From Dyadobacter chenhuakuii (GTDB taxonomy: Bacteria > Bacteroidota > Bacteroidia > Cytophagales > Spirosomataceae), in contig NZ_CP098805.1 of the NCBI RefSeq assembly GCF_023821985.2, positions 3,720,001-3,784,000 of the forward strand: a DNA stretch of 64,000 bases. The letters are read 5' to 3'. The first letter of the stretch is position 1; every line of letters begins with the position of its first letter. Below are positions 55,701 through 63,283 of the stretch, in pieces. The translations under genes were made by a program, and so were the position numbers. The notes beneath the pieces are model-generated. The model saw nothing but the letters and a program-made list of their open reading frames with translations. It ran no database searches and had not been told where the DNA came from.

Positions 55701-56504
55701 TCGGGTAAGGTGAACATTACCGCGACGGTGGACGTGGACAATGTTGTTCCAGAAAAAGACGAGAACAAAAACAACACGATGACCAAAAGCTTCGAAGTGA
55801 AGCGCATGGACAAGCTTTCTGACTTTGCATTGGAGCGCGCAACACGCGGTTACACTTCCTACGCAAGCGGTGACGATGTTTTGAAAATGATCAAAACAGC
55901 GCAAACGCTTGACCCGCAAGGACGTAACGCCATCATGAAAGGAATCGTAGGCGCATGGAATCCAAAACGCAAGGAAACTGCAAACGAAGAAGGCAAAACA
56001 TTGCTTGCTTCGATCAAAGGCGACCTTCCGGACGATTTGAGCACACGTTTCACAACATTAATGGAATCTTACGGCATCAAGGAAGATGTTGCAGTTGACC
56101 CGAATGTGCAGGTGGTTCAGATCAAAGCGATCCGCGAGGAAATGAAGTTTAGCTTAACCGAATTCACTGCCGTTGCAGGAAAAACGATTGAGCTTGTTTT
56201 TGAAAACCCGGATGCGATGCAGCACAATGTGGTGGTTGGAAAACCGAAATCAACTGAAATAATCGGTGCAGCCGCTGACAAAATGATCACTGCCAAAGAC
56301 GGCGCAGAGAAAAACTACGTTCCAAACATTCCGCAAGTTTTGGCCGCAACGCCGCTTGTGAACCCGGGACAAACTTTCCGCCTGAAATTCGTAGTGCCTG
56401 ACGTGGTTGGCGACTATCCTTACGTCTGCACATTCCCAGGTCACTGGCGATTGATGAAAGGCAACATGAAGGTCATCAAAGAGCAGGCGGTTTTGAGTAA
56501 ATAA
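52740..56504 (+). CDS. Giant lipoprotein: ThuA, dehydrogenase-like propeller, HEAT, CARDB and cupredoxin domains
   Basis: 1254 residues. Lipobox LLGCASQ (Cys about 17); ThuA domain about 44-265 (LEILFLGDNGHHKPAERVPQ, FYTAYGHDERTW); PQQ/GSDH-like propeller of the membrane-bound dehydrogenase type about 300-640 (MTWDERGRLFVLITKDYPNE, GPDGAVWVADWYSYI); HEAT repeats about 670-860; a Met/His linker (MDHSNMDHSAHT, from about 875); CARDB domain about 900-1020; C-terminal cupredoxin about 1130-1254 with type-1 copper ligands His1162, Cys1230, His1235, Met1239 (MQHNVVV, YVCTFPGHWRLMKG). No CxxCH haem motif. Likely a periplasmic electron-transferring sugar oxidoreductase; that is inference. Starts a three-gene run with GH43 and AraC. 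Confidence 0.9.
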   Translation: MKTKALSFILGIVLLGCASQPSSQNASVKSSSVKSEAGKARRLEILFLGDNGHHKPAERVPQIMAALGPKGFNFTYTDNLNDLNPETLNKYDALMLYANWDSIAPQQAKALLDYVASGKGFIPIHCASYCFRNNPEVVKLIGGQFWRHTWDTIQPVWTKPDHPAIAGVKEFKTVDETYLHEKLQPDNIVLTERLIQKDQEKDRPGQQKEPYTWVRTHGKGRIFYTAYGHDERTWSVPGFQDMLEKGILWAVNDDARKSLAALAPKPFEYREAKLPNYEQRPGPQMQQLPLSPEESVKHIQIPVDFTLDVFAHEPDVMHPIAMTWDERGRLFVLITKDYPNERKDTGGSDYILICEDTNKDGKADKFTKFSDDLSIPTGLVFANGGIIVSQAPHMLFLQDTNGDDKADVKKILFSGFGTGDTHAGPSNLHYGFDNWVYGSVGYSGFKGKFGNADSLNFGQALFRFKPDGTDMEIVAKTSNNTWGLGFNEAGDLFGSTANNSHGWYSAIPNRYFGQSKVDNGSRSTDTHKDMQPITPKVRQVDVFGGFTAAAGHNFYTARAFPKKYWNNVAFVSEPTGHILHQNIMKPKGTDFEDALGFNLLAGADEWVAPVFAEVGPDGAVWVADWYSYIIQHNPTPKGSENGKGNAYETDLRDFTHGRLYRIAWKDAPKYTPIVLSKDRPDELVATLKNTNMLWRRHAQRLLVERGNKDVTGKLVELVKDKSVDEVGLNTAAIHALWTLHGLKAIEDPAVLAAVTEALKHPSADVRKTAVQVLPRNPATAQTLLTADALHDKAPLVVLNSLLAFSEIPYTPEVETAVLGLMDTYAMPEDRWMPDAFAAILNAQNGKLREKYLAQRVSKSSATAASTQKASADKAMDHSNMDHSAHTAAAKPTVEGSAELAITNITIEPKTPYVREYARVVIEITNQGSVAVPKELVPVVNVGIRSRSLNTNYISRQLNSGIAPGETVKLTEGNNGPWKSGFGFTSDESGKVNITATVDVDNVVPEKDENKNNTMTKSFEVKRMDKLSDFALERATRGYTSYASGDDVLKMIKTAQTLDPQGRNAIMKGIVGAWNPKRKETANEEGKTLLASIKGDLPDDLSTRFTTLMESYGIKEDVAVDPNVQVVQIKAIREEMKFSLTEFTAVAGKTIELVFENPDAMQHNVVVGKPKSTEIIGAAADKMITAKDGAEKNYVPNIPQVLAATPLVNPGQTFRLKFVVPDVVGDYPYVCTFPGHWRLMKGNMKVIKEQAVLSK

Positions 56505-56514
56505 CCTGAAATCA

Positions 56515-57486
56515 ATGAAGCACATTGCTTTTCTGATACTAATCCTGGGCGCTAAAATATCCTGCGCCCAGGATTCTTTGTTTAAAAACATTCCTGCGCA
56601 CGATCCCGTCATGATCCGCCAGGATGGAACTTACTACGTTTTCACCACAGGACGAGGCATAAGCGTCTGGTCTTCAAAGGATATGGAAAACTGGAAGAAA
56701 GAAAAGCCCGTTTTTGCGTCCCCGCCCGAGTGGGCTGTAAAAGCAGTTCCTGGTTTCAAAGGGCACATTTGGGCGCCGGACATTGCGTTACATAGTGGCC
56801 TGTATTATCTCTATTATTCTATTTCAACTTTTGGTAAAAACCGCTCCTGCATCGGCCTGGCGACCAATAGAACACTGGACCCCAGAAGTCCGGATTACCG
56901 CTGGACCGACCACCAGCAAGTCGTTGAATCTGTGCCTGGCCGGGATGAATGGAATGCGATTGATCCCAATTTTATTTTAGACGAAAATGAGCAGCCATGG
57001 TTATCATTCGGCTCATTTTGGAATGGCATTAAGCTCGTCAAGCTCAATCAGGATGCAATGTCCATTGCGACAGATCCGCAGCAATGGCATACATTAGCCA
57101 GTGTTCCAAAGACCGCATCAAATTCAGAATCTGGCAATGGAGCCATTGAGGCACCTTTTATCTTCAAGAAAAATAACTATTATTACCTTTTCGCCTCCTA
57201 CGACTATTGCTGCCGCGGCGAAAAAAGCACTTACAAAATGCGCGTAGGCCGCTCGGAAAAACTGACCGGTCCTTACATGGACAAGGCCGGAACGCCGATG
57301 AAAAATGGGGGCGGAACATTGCTGCTGGAAGGCGATAAAGATTGGCATGGCGTAGGGCACAATGCGGTTTGCACCTTCGATGGCACGGATTATCTGATAT
57401 TTCATGGTTATGACGCCAAAGACAAGGGCCGCTCGAAGCTGCGGGTTGAGAAGTTGCGCTGGGAAGACGGCTGGCCGTCGTTATAA
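56515..57486 (+). CDS. GH43 family glycosidase (arabinanase-like)
   Basis: Five-bladed propeller glycosidase, probably endo- or exo-arabinanase type. 323 residues, signal peptide about 1-18 (LILILGAKISCAQ). Catalytic triad residues visible: Asp in IPAHDPVMIRQDGTYYVF (base), Asp in NAIDPNFILDENEQPWLSFG (pKa modulator) and Glu in GAIEAPFIFKKNNYYYLFAS (acid). WGVGHNA-like segment WHGVGHNAVCTFDG is typical of arabinan-active members. Ten bases downstream of the giant cupredoxin protein and 18 upstream of the AraC gene; exported to the periplasm or beyond. Confidence 0.92.
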   Translation: MKHIAFLILILGAKISCAQDSLFKNIPAHDPVMIRQDGTYYVFTTGRGISVWSSKDMENWKKEKPVFASPPEWAVKAVPGFKGHIWAPDIALHSGLYYLYYSISTFGKNRSCIGLATNRTLDPRSPDYRWTDHQQVVESVPGRDEWNAIDPNFILDENEQPWLSFGSFWNGIKLVKLNQDAMSIATDPQQWHTLASVPKTASNSESGNGAIEAPFIFKKNNYYYLFASYDYCCRGEKSTYKMRVGRSEKLTGPYMDKAGTPMKNGGGTLLLEGDKDWHGVGHNAVCTFDGTDYLIFHGYDAKDKGRSKLRVEKLRWEDGWPSL

Positions 57487-57504
57487 TATGTTTAAAAAAC
57501 GCAA

Positions 57505-58383
57505 ATGAAAGTCGTCCAATTCACCATTCCGGTTTCCAAGGAGCACACCATTGTGGTGCAGGAAGACGTGTTGCCGCATTATTACAATCATTTGCACAGG
57601 CATCGGGAGGTTCAGATTGAATGGGTCGTGGAAGGTTCGGGGATTCTAATCGCTGGCAATTATATGCAGCGTTTTGAGTCGGGCGAGGTTTACATTATCG
57701 GTGCCAATCAGTCGCATATTTTCAAAAACGACGAAGCCTATTTCAATCCCGAAGAAAAAAAGCAAGTCCATTCCGTTTCCATTTTCTTCAATCCAACGCA
57801 GCTTCATCAGAACATTTTGAGTCTGCCGGAAATGGCCAGTATCCGTAAATTTGTCGACGGCCTGCACAACGGTTACCAGATTCCGGAATCCGCATTGCCC
57901 CTTGTCCAGAAGACGATTTCCGAATTAAAACAGAACAAAGACAGCATGCGCGTCGCGTCATTCATTTCGCTGCTGCATCTCTTCTCCACCATCCGCGACA
58001 TTAAGCCGCTGGCCACCAACAACAGCGAGCAGATCATTTCCGAAGTCGAAGGAATCCGCATGGACCAGATTTTTCAATATCTTGTCACCAATTACAAAAG
58101 GCACATTTCACTAGCCGAAATTTCAGAAATCTCCAACCTCACTCCACAAGCATTCTGCCGTTATTTCAAAAAACACACCGACAAAACCTTCATCAGCTTC
58201 CTCAACGAAGTCCGCGTCAACGAAGCCTGCAAAATCATCATTTCCGGCAAATTCGACAGCTTTTCAGATGTGAGTTACCAGACTGGATTTGATAATGTGA
58301 CGAATTTCAACCGGGTTTTTAAGAAGATTATGGGAAAAAGTCCAAGGGAGTTTCATAAGGACTTTCGTGAGCGGGTTGGGTAA
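57505..58383 (+). CDS. AraC-family regulator with cupin sensor domain
   Basis: 292 residues. Cupin domain about 15-110 (HYYNHLHRHREVQIEWVVEG, GEVYIIGANQSHIFKNDEAY); DNA-binding domain about 190-292 with LAEISEISNLTPQAFCRYFK and FSDVSYQTGFDNVTNFNRVF, ending KSPREFHKDF. It follows GH43 after 18 bases and is most likely in the same transcript, so it probably controls this three-gene run. Similar in build to the regulator at 45970. Confidence 0.93.
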   Translation: MKVVQFTIPVSKEHTIVVQEDVLPHYYNHLHRHREVQIEWVVEGSGILIAGNYMQRFESGEVYIIGANQSHIFKNDEAYFNPEEKKQVHSVSIFFNPTQLHQNILSLPEMASIRKFVDGLHNGYQIPESALPLVQKTISELKQNKDSMRVASFISLLHLFSTIRDIKPLATNNSEQIISEVEGIRMDQIFQYLVTNYKRHISLAEISEISNLTPQAFCRYFKKHTDKTFISFLNEVRVNEACKIIISGKFDSFSDVSYQTGFDNVTNFNRVFKKIMGKSPREFHKDFRERVG

Positions 58384-58401
58384 TATTGTTCGAGAAGACA
58401 G

Positions 58402-58719
58402 CTAGGCTGCCACTTTCCCAATTTCTATCCCATATTTCATGATTTCATGGGCGACCGGATTGGAGCTTTGAAAATCTTGAACAATAAACGGATGCGGTTC
58501 GATGCGCAAATCAATGTTTCTACGAAGCTTCATCATATCAATCTGCGTCTCGATGATATCTGCCGAACGGTCCAGCACCAACGCAATATCAATGTCGCTA
58601 TCCAAATGACTATTGCCCTTTGCAAATGATCCAAAAAGAAAAGCCTGTTTCACCGGGTAAGTCTGATTTACCAAGTCAATATACTGCTGCGCGATTATAA
58701 TTGCCTCTCTTTGATCCAT
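58402..58719 (-). CDS. MNT-type nucleotidyltransferase domain protein
   Basis: 105 residues from MDQREAIIIAQQYIDLV (a 15-codon upstream extension lies in the repeat region). Motif GSFAKGNSHLDSDIDIALVL has the GSx(n)DxD pattern of minimal nucleotidyltransferases, as in antitoxins of HEPN/MNT modules; the third Asp is probably in NIDLRIEPH. The usual HEPN partner is not adjacent: the gene faces the AraC gene on one side and the repeat array on the other. An orphan, or a partner elsewhere. Confidence 0.85.
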   Translation of the reverse strand: MDQREAIIIAQQYIDLVNQTYPVKQAFLFGSFAKGNSHLDSDIDIALVLDRSADIIETQIDMMKLRRNIDLRIEPHPFIVQDFQSSNPVAHEIMKYGIEIGKVAA

Positions 58720-58734
58720 AATCTTAGTGTTTGA

Positions 58735-59260
58735 AGAGGGATATAATACTGGTAGCAATTTCACATGCGTGTAAAACGCAAATCCCGGAGGGATATAATA
58801 TTGGTAGCAAATTCACGTGCGTGTAAAACGCCAATCCCAGAGGGACATAATATTGGTAGCAAATTTGAAATCAGTGCAAAAACAATCCCGGAGGGATGTA
58901 ATAATGTACACGACGTTGCATCCCTCCGGGATTGGCGTTTTACGTTAATTTCTCTTTTTCTACCAATCTTGCATCCCTCTGGGATTGGTGTCTTACGTTG
59001 ATTTTCCTTTTTCTACCAATCTTGCATCCCTCTGGGATTGGCGTTTATGTTGATTTCCCCTTTTTCTACCAATATTGCATCCCTCCGGGATTTGCGTTTT
59101 ACGTTAATTTTCCTTTTTCTACCGATCTTGCATCCCTCCGGGATTGGCGTTTTACGTTGATTTCCTCTTTTTCTACCAATCTTGCATCTCTCTGGGATTT
59201 GCATTTTTGCGCGCATGTTGACTTTGCTACTGATATTAAATCCCTTTGGGATTTTCCCTT
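58735..59260. repeat. Eleven ~53-base repeats in two opposed blocks
   Basis: Left block: four units in one orientation with AGGGAY cores at 58737, 58789, 58841 and 58892 (spacing 52, 52, 51). Right block: seven units in the opposite orientation with ATCCCT-type cores at 58920, 58973, 59026, 59079, 59132, 59186 and 59240 (spacing 53 to 54). Unit parts: TTGCATCCCTCCGGGATTGG (a small hairpin ATCCC-GGGAT), GCGTTTTACGTTGATTT, TTTTTCTACCAAT. The turn lies near 58905-58918. Outer units are more degraded. No gene here; long open frames through it (both strands) are repeat artefacts. Confidence 0.92.
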
Positions 59261-59420
59261 GCTTACTTCATTTTCTCAAACCACTCACTGGTATATTCCT
59301 CCTCCAAACTTACATAAAAATCAAAGCGAAGCCATTTTTCTCGTAACCATAGGTTTTATTTCAAATCTCCCCTATTTTGGAGCTTAACATTACTTTTTTG
59401 GTTTGGCTGAATTGGGAAAA

Positions 59421-62400
59421 ATGGGTGGTTCTTTTTGGAAGATTTGGGTGGATACGGGCGGGACTTTTACGGATTGTCTGGCGGTGGATTTTGCGGGGAA
59501 TAAAACGAGGTTGAAAGTGCTGAGCTCGGGCTGCGTGCGGGGGCGGATTGTTGGTAAGCTGGCTGATAAAACTTTTCAATATGCGGCTTCCTGGGCGTTT
59601 GATGCGGGCTTGCTGGAAGGCTATACATTGCGCTTGCTGGAAAATGATTTGACTAGCAAAGTCATTTCTTTTGATTCTTCCAATCAAACATTCACTCTTG
59701 AAAATGATCTTCCATTTGCTCAAAACACCGATTTTGAAATATTCAGTGGCGAAGAAGCGCCTGTTCTGGCGGCGCGATTATTGACCAAAACCAAACTGAC
59801 CGAAACTCTGCCTCCGCTCGAAATGCGCCTCGGCACCACGAGGGGAACCAATGCATTATTAGAAAGAAAAGGAGCGAAAACGCTTTTAGTAGTCACAAAA
59901 GGCTTTAAGGACCTCCTTTACATCGGCAATCAGCAACGCCCTTCCCTGTTTCAAATCGACATTCCCGAGCCAAGATTACTGTATTCCGAAGTCTTGGAAA
60001 TTGACGAGCGATTGGATGCTTCGGGAAACGTGATCCAGGAGTTGAACGCGGCAGAATTAACAACATTAGCATCCGCCGCAAACGCTGATTCCATTGCCAT
60101 TTCCCTATTGCATTCTTACCAAAACAATGCGCATGAACTCATGGCTGAAAAAGCATTCTTGGAAAATGGAGCCAAATACATTTCCGTTTCCTCCAAGCTT
60201 TTCCCTTTCTCCCATTTTCTACGGCGCACGCAAACGGCCGTGGTAAATGCTTATCTCGATCCGGTTTTAGATCAATATTTGACTAATATAAAAAATTCGT
60301 TGGGCGACACTCCGCTGGGCGGCATTCCGCTGGGCGACACCCCGCTGGGCGACAACTCGTTGGGCGGCAATCCGCTTAGCACTGGCAGCTTAAAAGTCAT
60401 GACCAGCACGGGCAGCCTTTCCGAGGTTAGCGGTTTCCGGGCCAAAGACAGCTTATTAAGTGGCCCAGCTGGTGGCATGGTGGCGGCTGCCAATGCTGGA
60501 AAACGCCTCGGATTCCCCAAATTAATCACATTCGATATGGGCGGCACGAGCACGGATACGGCGCTGATCGATGGGCGGCCGGAGCTGAAATACATCACCG
60601 AAATTGACGGCATCGAATTCCATAACCCGACATTGGCGATTGAAACGGTGGCGGCTGGCGGCGGTTCTGTTTGCTGGTTTGATGGATTTTCGCTGCAAGT
60701 CGGGCCGGAAAGTGCGGGGGCTTCGCCGGGGCCGGCATGTTATGGCACGGGCGGTCCGCTGACGATTACGGATGTGAATTTGCTTTTGGGCAAACTGGAT
60801 GCTTCGAAATTTGGCATTCCCGTTCGGGCGGATGCTGCTTTGGCGGCGCTTCATAATTTGCAAAAAGGCATTGAATCGCAAACGGGCAATGTGCTTTCAT
60901 TTTCGGAGCTGCTAACCGGCCTGGAAAGGATTGCGAATGAGAAAATGGCTGATGCGATCCGTAAAATCTCGGTTGAAAAGGGCATTAATCCTGCTGATTT
61001 TGCATTAATCACATTTGGCGGCGCTGGCGGATTGCACAGTTGCCAGCTGGCCGAATTGCTGGATATTCAAACCGTTATCATTCCTTACGACGCCGGACTT
61101 TTCAGCGCTGTGGGCATGGGCGAGGCGCTGATCAGCACCATTGTTTCCAAACAAATCCTGCTTCCCTGGAAAGAATCGGCGGATAAAATTGAACATTGGA
61201 AAAACGAATTGTTGCAGGAAGGCGCTGCAAATCTGCAAGATCAGGGCGTTACTGCATTCGAAACCGCTTTTTGCTATGTTTATCTTCGTTTTGCAGGACA
61301 GGAAAATACAATTGAAGTAAGTTATGAAGGCGCTGAAACATTGAATGCTTTTGAAAAACTTTACACGGCACAATTCGGCTATTTTCCCGCAAACCTGACC
61401 ATTGAATTGGAAAGTTTGAAACTGATGATTCAGGAGAAAACGGCTCCTATTGCGCTGGAAACGATCATTAAGGAGGGAAATTCAGCGGATGCAATAAGAA
61501 GTGTCACACCATTATTTGAGACAAAATCATCTGAAACGGAAAAACCAGAGGCTCGCGATGCTGCTAACCTCTTTGAATGGGACAAACTCGCAGCGGGCGA
61601 CCAACTCACCGGCCCAGCGATTTTATTAAACAACACTTCTACCGCCTACATCCCAAAAAACTGGAAACTGATCATTCAAAACAGCAAGGACGCGATTGCT
61701 TTCAAAACTTCGGAAACTCACATGACAGCCGAAAAACAAAGCGAGGAAGTTGCTTTGCAGCTTTTCACCAATCGTTTCAAATCCATTGCGGACGAAATGG
61801 GCGTTCAGTTGCAGCGGACGGCGTTTTCGGTGAATGTAAAAGAACGGCTTGATTTTTCGTGTGCGTTGCTGGATCAGGACGGTGAGTTGCTGGTGAATGC
61901 GCAGCATATTCCGGTGCATTTGGGCAGCATGGGGATTTGCGGGAGATTGGTGAAAGATGCGATTGAGATCGGTCCGGGTGATGTGATCATTACGAACCAT
62001 CCGAAATATGGCGGCTCACATTTGCCAGACATTACATTGATTTCGGGCATTTATACGGAAGACAAAACTTGCATTGGCTACGTTATCAACCGCGCCCATC
62101 ATGCAGAAGTCGGAGGCAAAACTCCCGGCTCCATGCCGCCGGATGCAACTTGTCTGGCTGAGGAAGGCGTCGTTATTTTGCCTCAATATCTGATCAAAAA
62201 CAATGTATTTCAATGGGAAACCATCCGCGCACTTTTCACGGAAGGCCCCTATCCTACCCGGCATTTCCTGTCCAATGAAGCCGACATTATCGCCGCATTG
62301 TCTGCATTACGGAAAGGCAGTGAGCAAATGTTGCGGCTCGTGGACCTGCACGGACTCGAAACTGTCCGGAAATACATGCGGCTATTGAAAGAAAATGCCG

Positions 62401-63269
62401 TGGCACAGCTTCAAACCGCATTAATTCCATTGCAAAACAAAATTTTCGAAGCAACTGAATTTCTCGATGACGGCCATCGTATTCAGGTGAAAGTTTCCAT
62501 AACCGCCGAAAAGCAGGTTTTTGATTTTACCGGCACTTCTGATGTGCATCCCAACAATCTCAATGCAAACATTTCGATCCTGTATAGCGCGATTTTGTAT
62601 GTGTTAAGGCTTTTGGCAAACAAAGAAATTCCGCTCAATGATGGCCTAATGAAGCATGTGGACATTATTTTGCCGGATAACAGCTTCCTCCATCCCAATT
62701 TTTCCGACGATCCTTTCCAATGTCCGGCCGTGGTTGGCGGGAACACAGAAGTGAGCCAGCGGCTGGTGGATACATTGCTTAAAGCGTTCGGACTGGCGGC
62801 ATGCAGCCAGGGGACGATGAATAATTTCCTTTTTGGCGATGAGCAATTTGGCTATTATGAAACCATAGGAGGCGGAACTGGCGCCGGTCCTGGCTTCCAC
62901 GGTCGCTCTGCCGTGCACCAGCACATGACCAACACGCGCATCACCGACCCCGAGCAGCTCGAACGCAAGTATCCGGTGCATTTGCTGGAATTTGGCATTC
63001 GCAAAAATTCCGGTGGAAAAGGAACATTCAACGGCGGCGATGGCATCGTGAGACAATTCGAATTTCTCAAACCATTACAGCTCACATTATTGGGACAACA
63101 CAGAAAATACGCACCTTACGGACTGAATGGCGGCGAAGACGGAAAATGTGGCATACACACATTGGTCAGCAATGGCGAAACCACATCATTGCCAGGAATA
63201 TGCAGCCTGGAAGCGCAGAAGGGTGATATTTTAATAATTGAAACGCCCGGTGGCGGAGGATTCGGTTAA
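59421..63269 (+). CDS. Fused 5-oxoprolinase / hydantoinase (HyuA-HyuB)
   Basis: ATP-dependent ring opening of 5-oxoproline (or a hydantoin); eukaryote-like single-chain form. 1282 residues from the ATG at 59421 (a TTG six codons earlier is in frame). HyuA N and A parts about 1-760: KIWVDTGGTFTDCLAVDFAG, RLGTTRGTNALLERKGAKTL, SGPAGGMVAAA, TFDMGGTSTDTALIDGRPEL, AGASPGPACYGTGGPLT. HyuB about 775-1282: SIADEMGVQLQRTAFSVNVK, GDVIITNHPKYGGSHLPDI, CPAVVGGNTEVSQRLVDTLL, GGKGTFNGGDGIVR. An in-frame repeat of 15 bases is inserted in the HyuA part (60297-60375). 14 bases upstream of the transporter-like gene, so probably one operon. Confidence 0.94.
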   Translation: MGGSFWKIWVDTGGTFTDCLAVDFAGNKTRLKVLSSGCVRGRIVGKLADKTFQYAASWAFDAGLLEGYTLRLLENDLTSKVISFDSSNQTFTLENDLPFAQNTDFEIFSGEEAPVLAARLLTKTKLTETLPPLEMRLGTTRGTNALLERKGAKTLLVVTKGFKDLLYIGNQQRPSLFQIDIPEPRLLYSEVLEIDERLDASGNVIQELNAAELTTLASAANADSIAISLLHSYQNNAHELMAEKAFLENGAKYISVSSKLFPFSHFLRRTQTAVVNAYLDPVLDQYLTNIKNSLGDTPLGGIPLGDTPLGDNSLGGNPLSTGSLKVMTSTGSLSEVSGFRAKDSLLSGPAGGMVAAANAGKRLGFPKLITFDMGGTSTDTALIDGRPELKYITEIDGIEFHNPTLAIETVAAGGGSVCWFDGFSLQVGPESAGASPGPACYGTGGPLTITDVNLLLGKLDASKFGIPVRADAALAALHNLQKGIESQTGNVLSFSELLTGLERIANEKMADAIRKISVEKGINPADFALITFGGAGGLHSCQLAELLDIQTVIIPYDAGLFSAVGMGEALISTIVSKQILLPWKESADKIEHWKNELLQEGAANLQDQGVTAFETAFCYVYLRFAGQENTIEVSYEGAETLNAFEKLYTAQFGYFPANLTIELESLKLMIQEKTAPIALETIIKEGNSADAIRSVTPLFETKSSETEKPEARDAANLFEWDKLAAGDQLTGPAILLNNTSTAYIPKNWKLIIQNSKDAIAFKTSETHMTAEKQSEEVALQLFTNRFKSIADEMGVQLQRTAFSVNVKERLDFSCALLDQDGELLVNAQHIPVHLGSMGICGRLVKDAIEIGPGDVIITNHPKYGGSHLPDITLISGIYTEDKTCIGYVINRAHHAEVGGKTPGSMPPDATCLAEEGVVILPQYLIKNNVFQWETIRALFTEGPYPTRHFLSNEADIIAALSALRKGSEQMLRLVDLHGLETVRKYMRLLKENAVAQLQTALIPLQNKIFEATEFLDDGHRIQVKVSITAEKQVFDFTGTSDVHPNNLNANISILYSAILYVLRLLANKEIPLNDGLMKHVDIILPDNSFLHPNFSDDPFQCPAVVGGNTEVSQRLVDTLLKAFGLAACSQGTMNNFLFGDEQFGYYETIGGGTGAGPGFHGRSAVHQHMTNTRITDPEQLERKYPVHLLEFGIRKNSGGKGTFNGGDGIVRQFEFLKPLQLTLLGQHRKYAPYGLNGGEDGKCGIHTLVSNGETTSLPGICSLEAQKGDILIIETPGGGGFG
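60297..60375 (+). repeat. In-frame 15-base repeat inside the oxoprolinase gene
   Basis: Five copies plus a part of a 15-base unit of the form (T/C)CGCTGGGCG(A/G)CA encode LGDTP, LGGIP, LGDTP, LGDNS and LGGNP in a row, about residues 293-318 of the protein. The reading frame stays open. Low-complexity loop insertion between conserved parts of HyuA. Confidence 0.85.
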
Positions 63270-63283
63270 AAATTAATGTAAAA

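Noticed and set aside
58735..59260. CRISPR array
   Set aside because: Period 53 is suggestive, but the intervening sequence is conserved between units and the orientation flips in the middle; no cas genes.
58932..59387. 151-codon plus-strand open frame, and a 67-codon minus-strand frame, in the 53-base repeats
   Set aside because: Both are repeat translations (FSTNLASLWDW-like and IPEGCKIGRKR-like) with 53-base period shifting frame; not genes.
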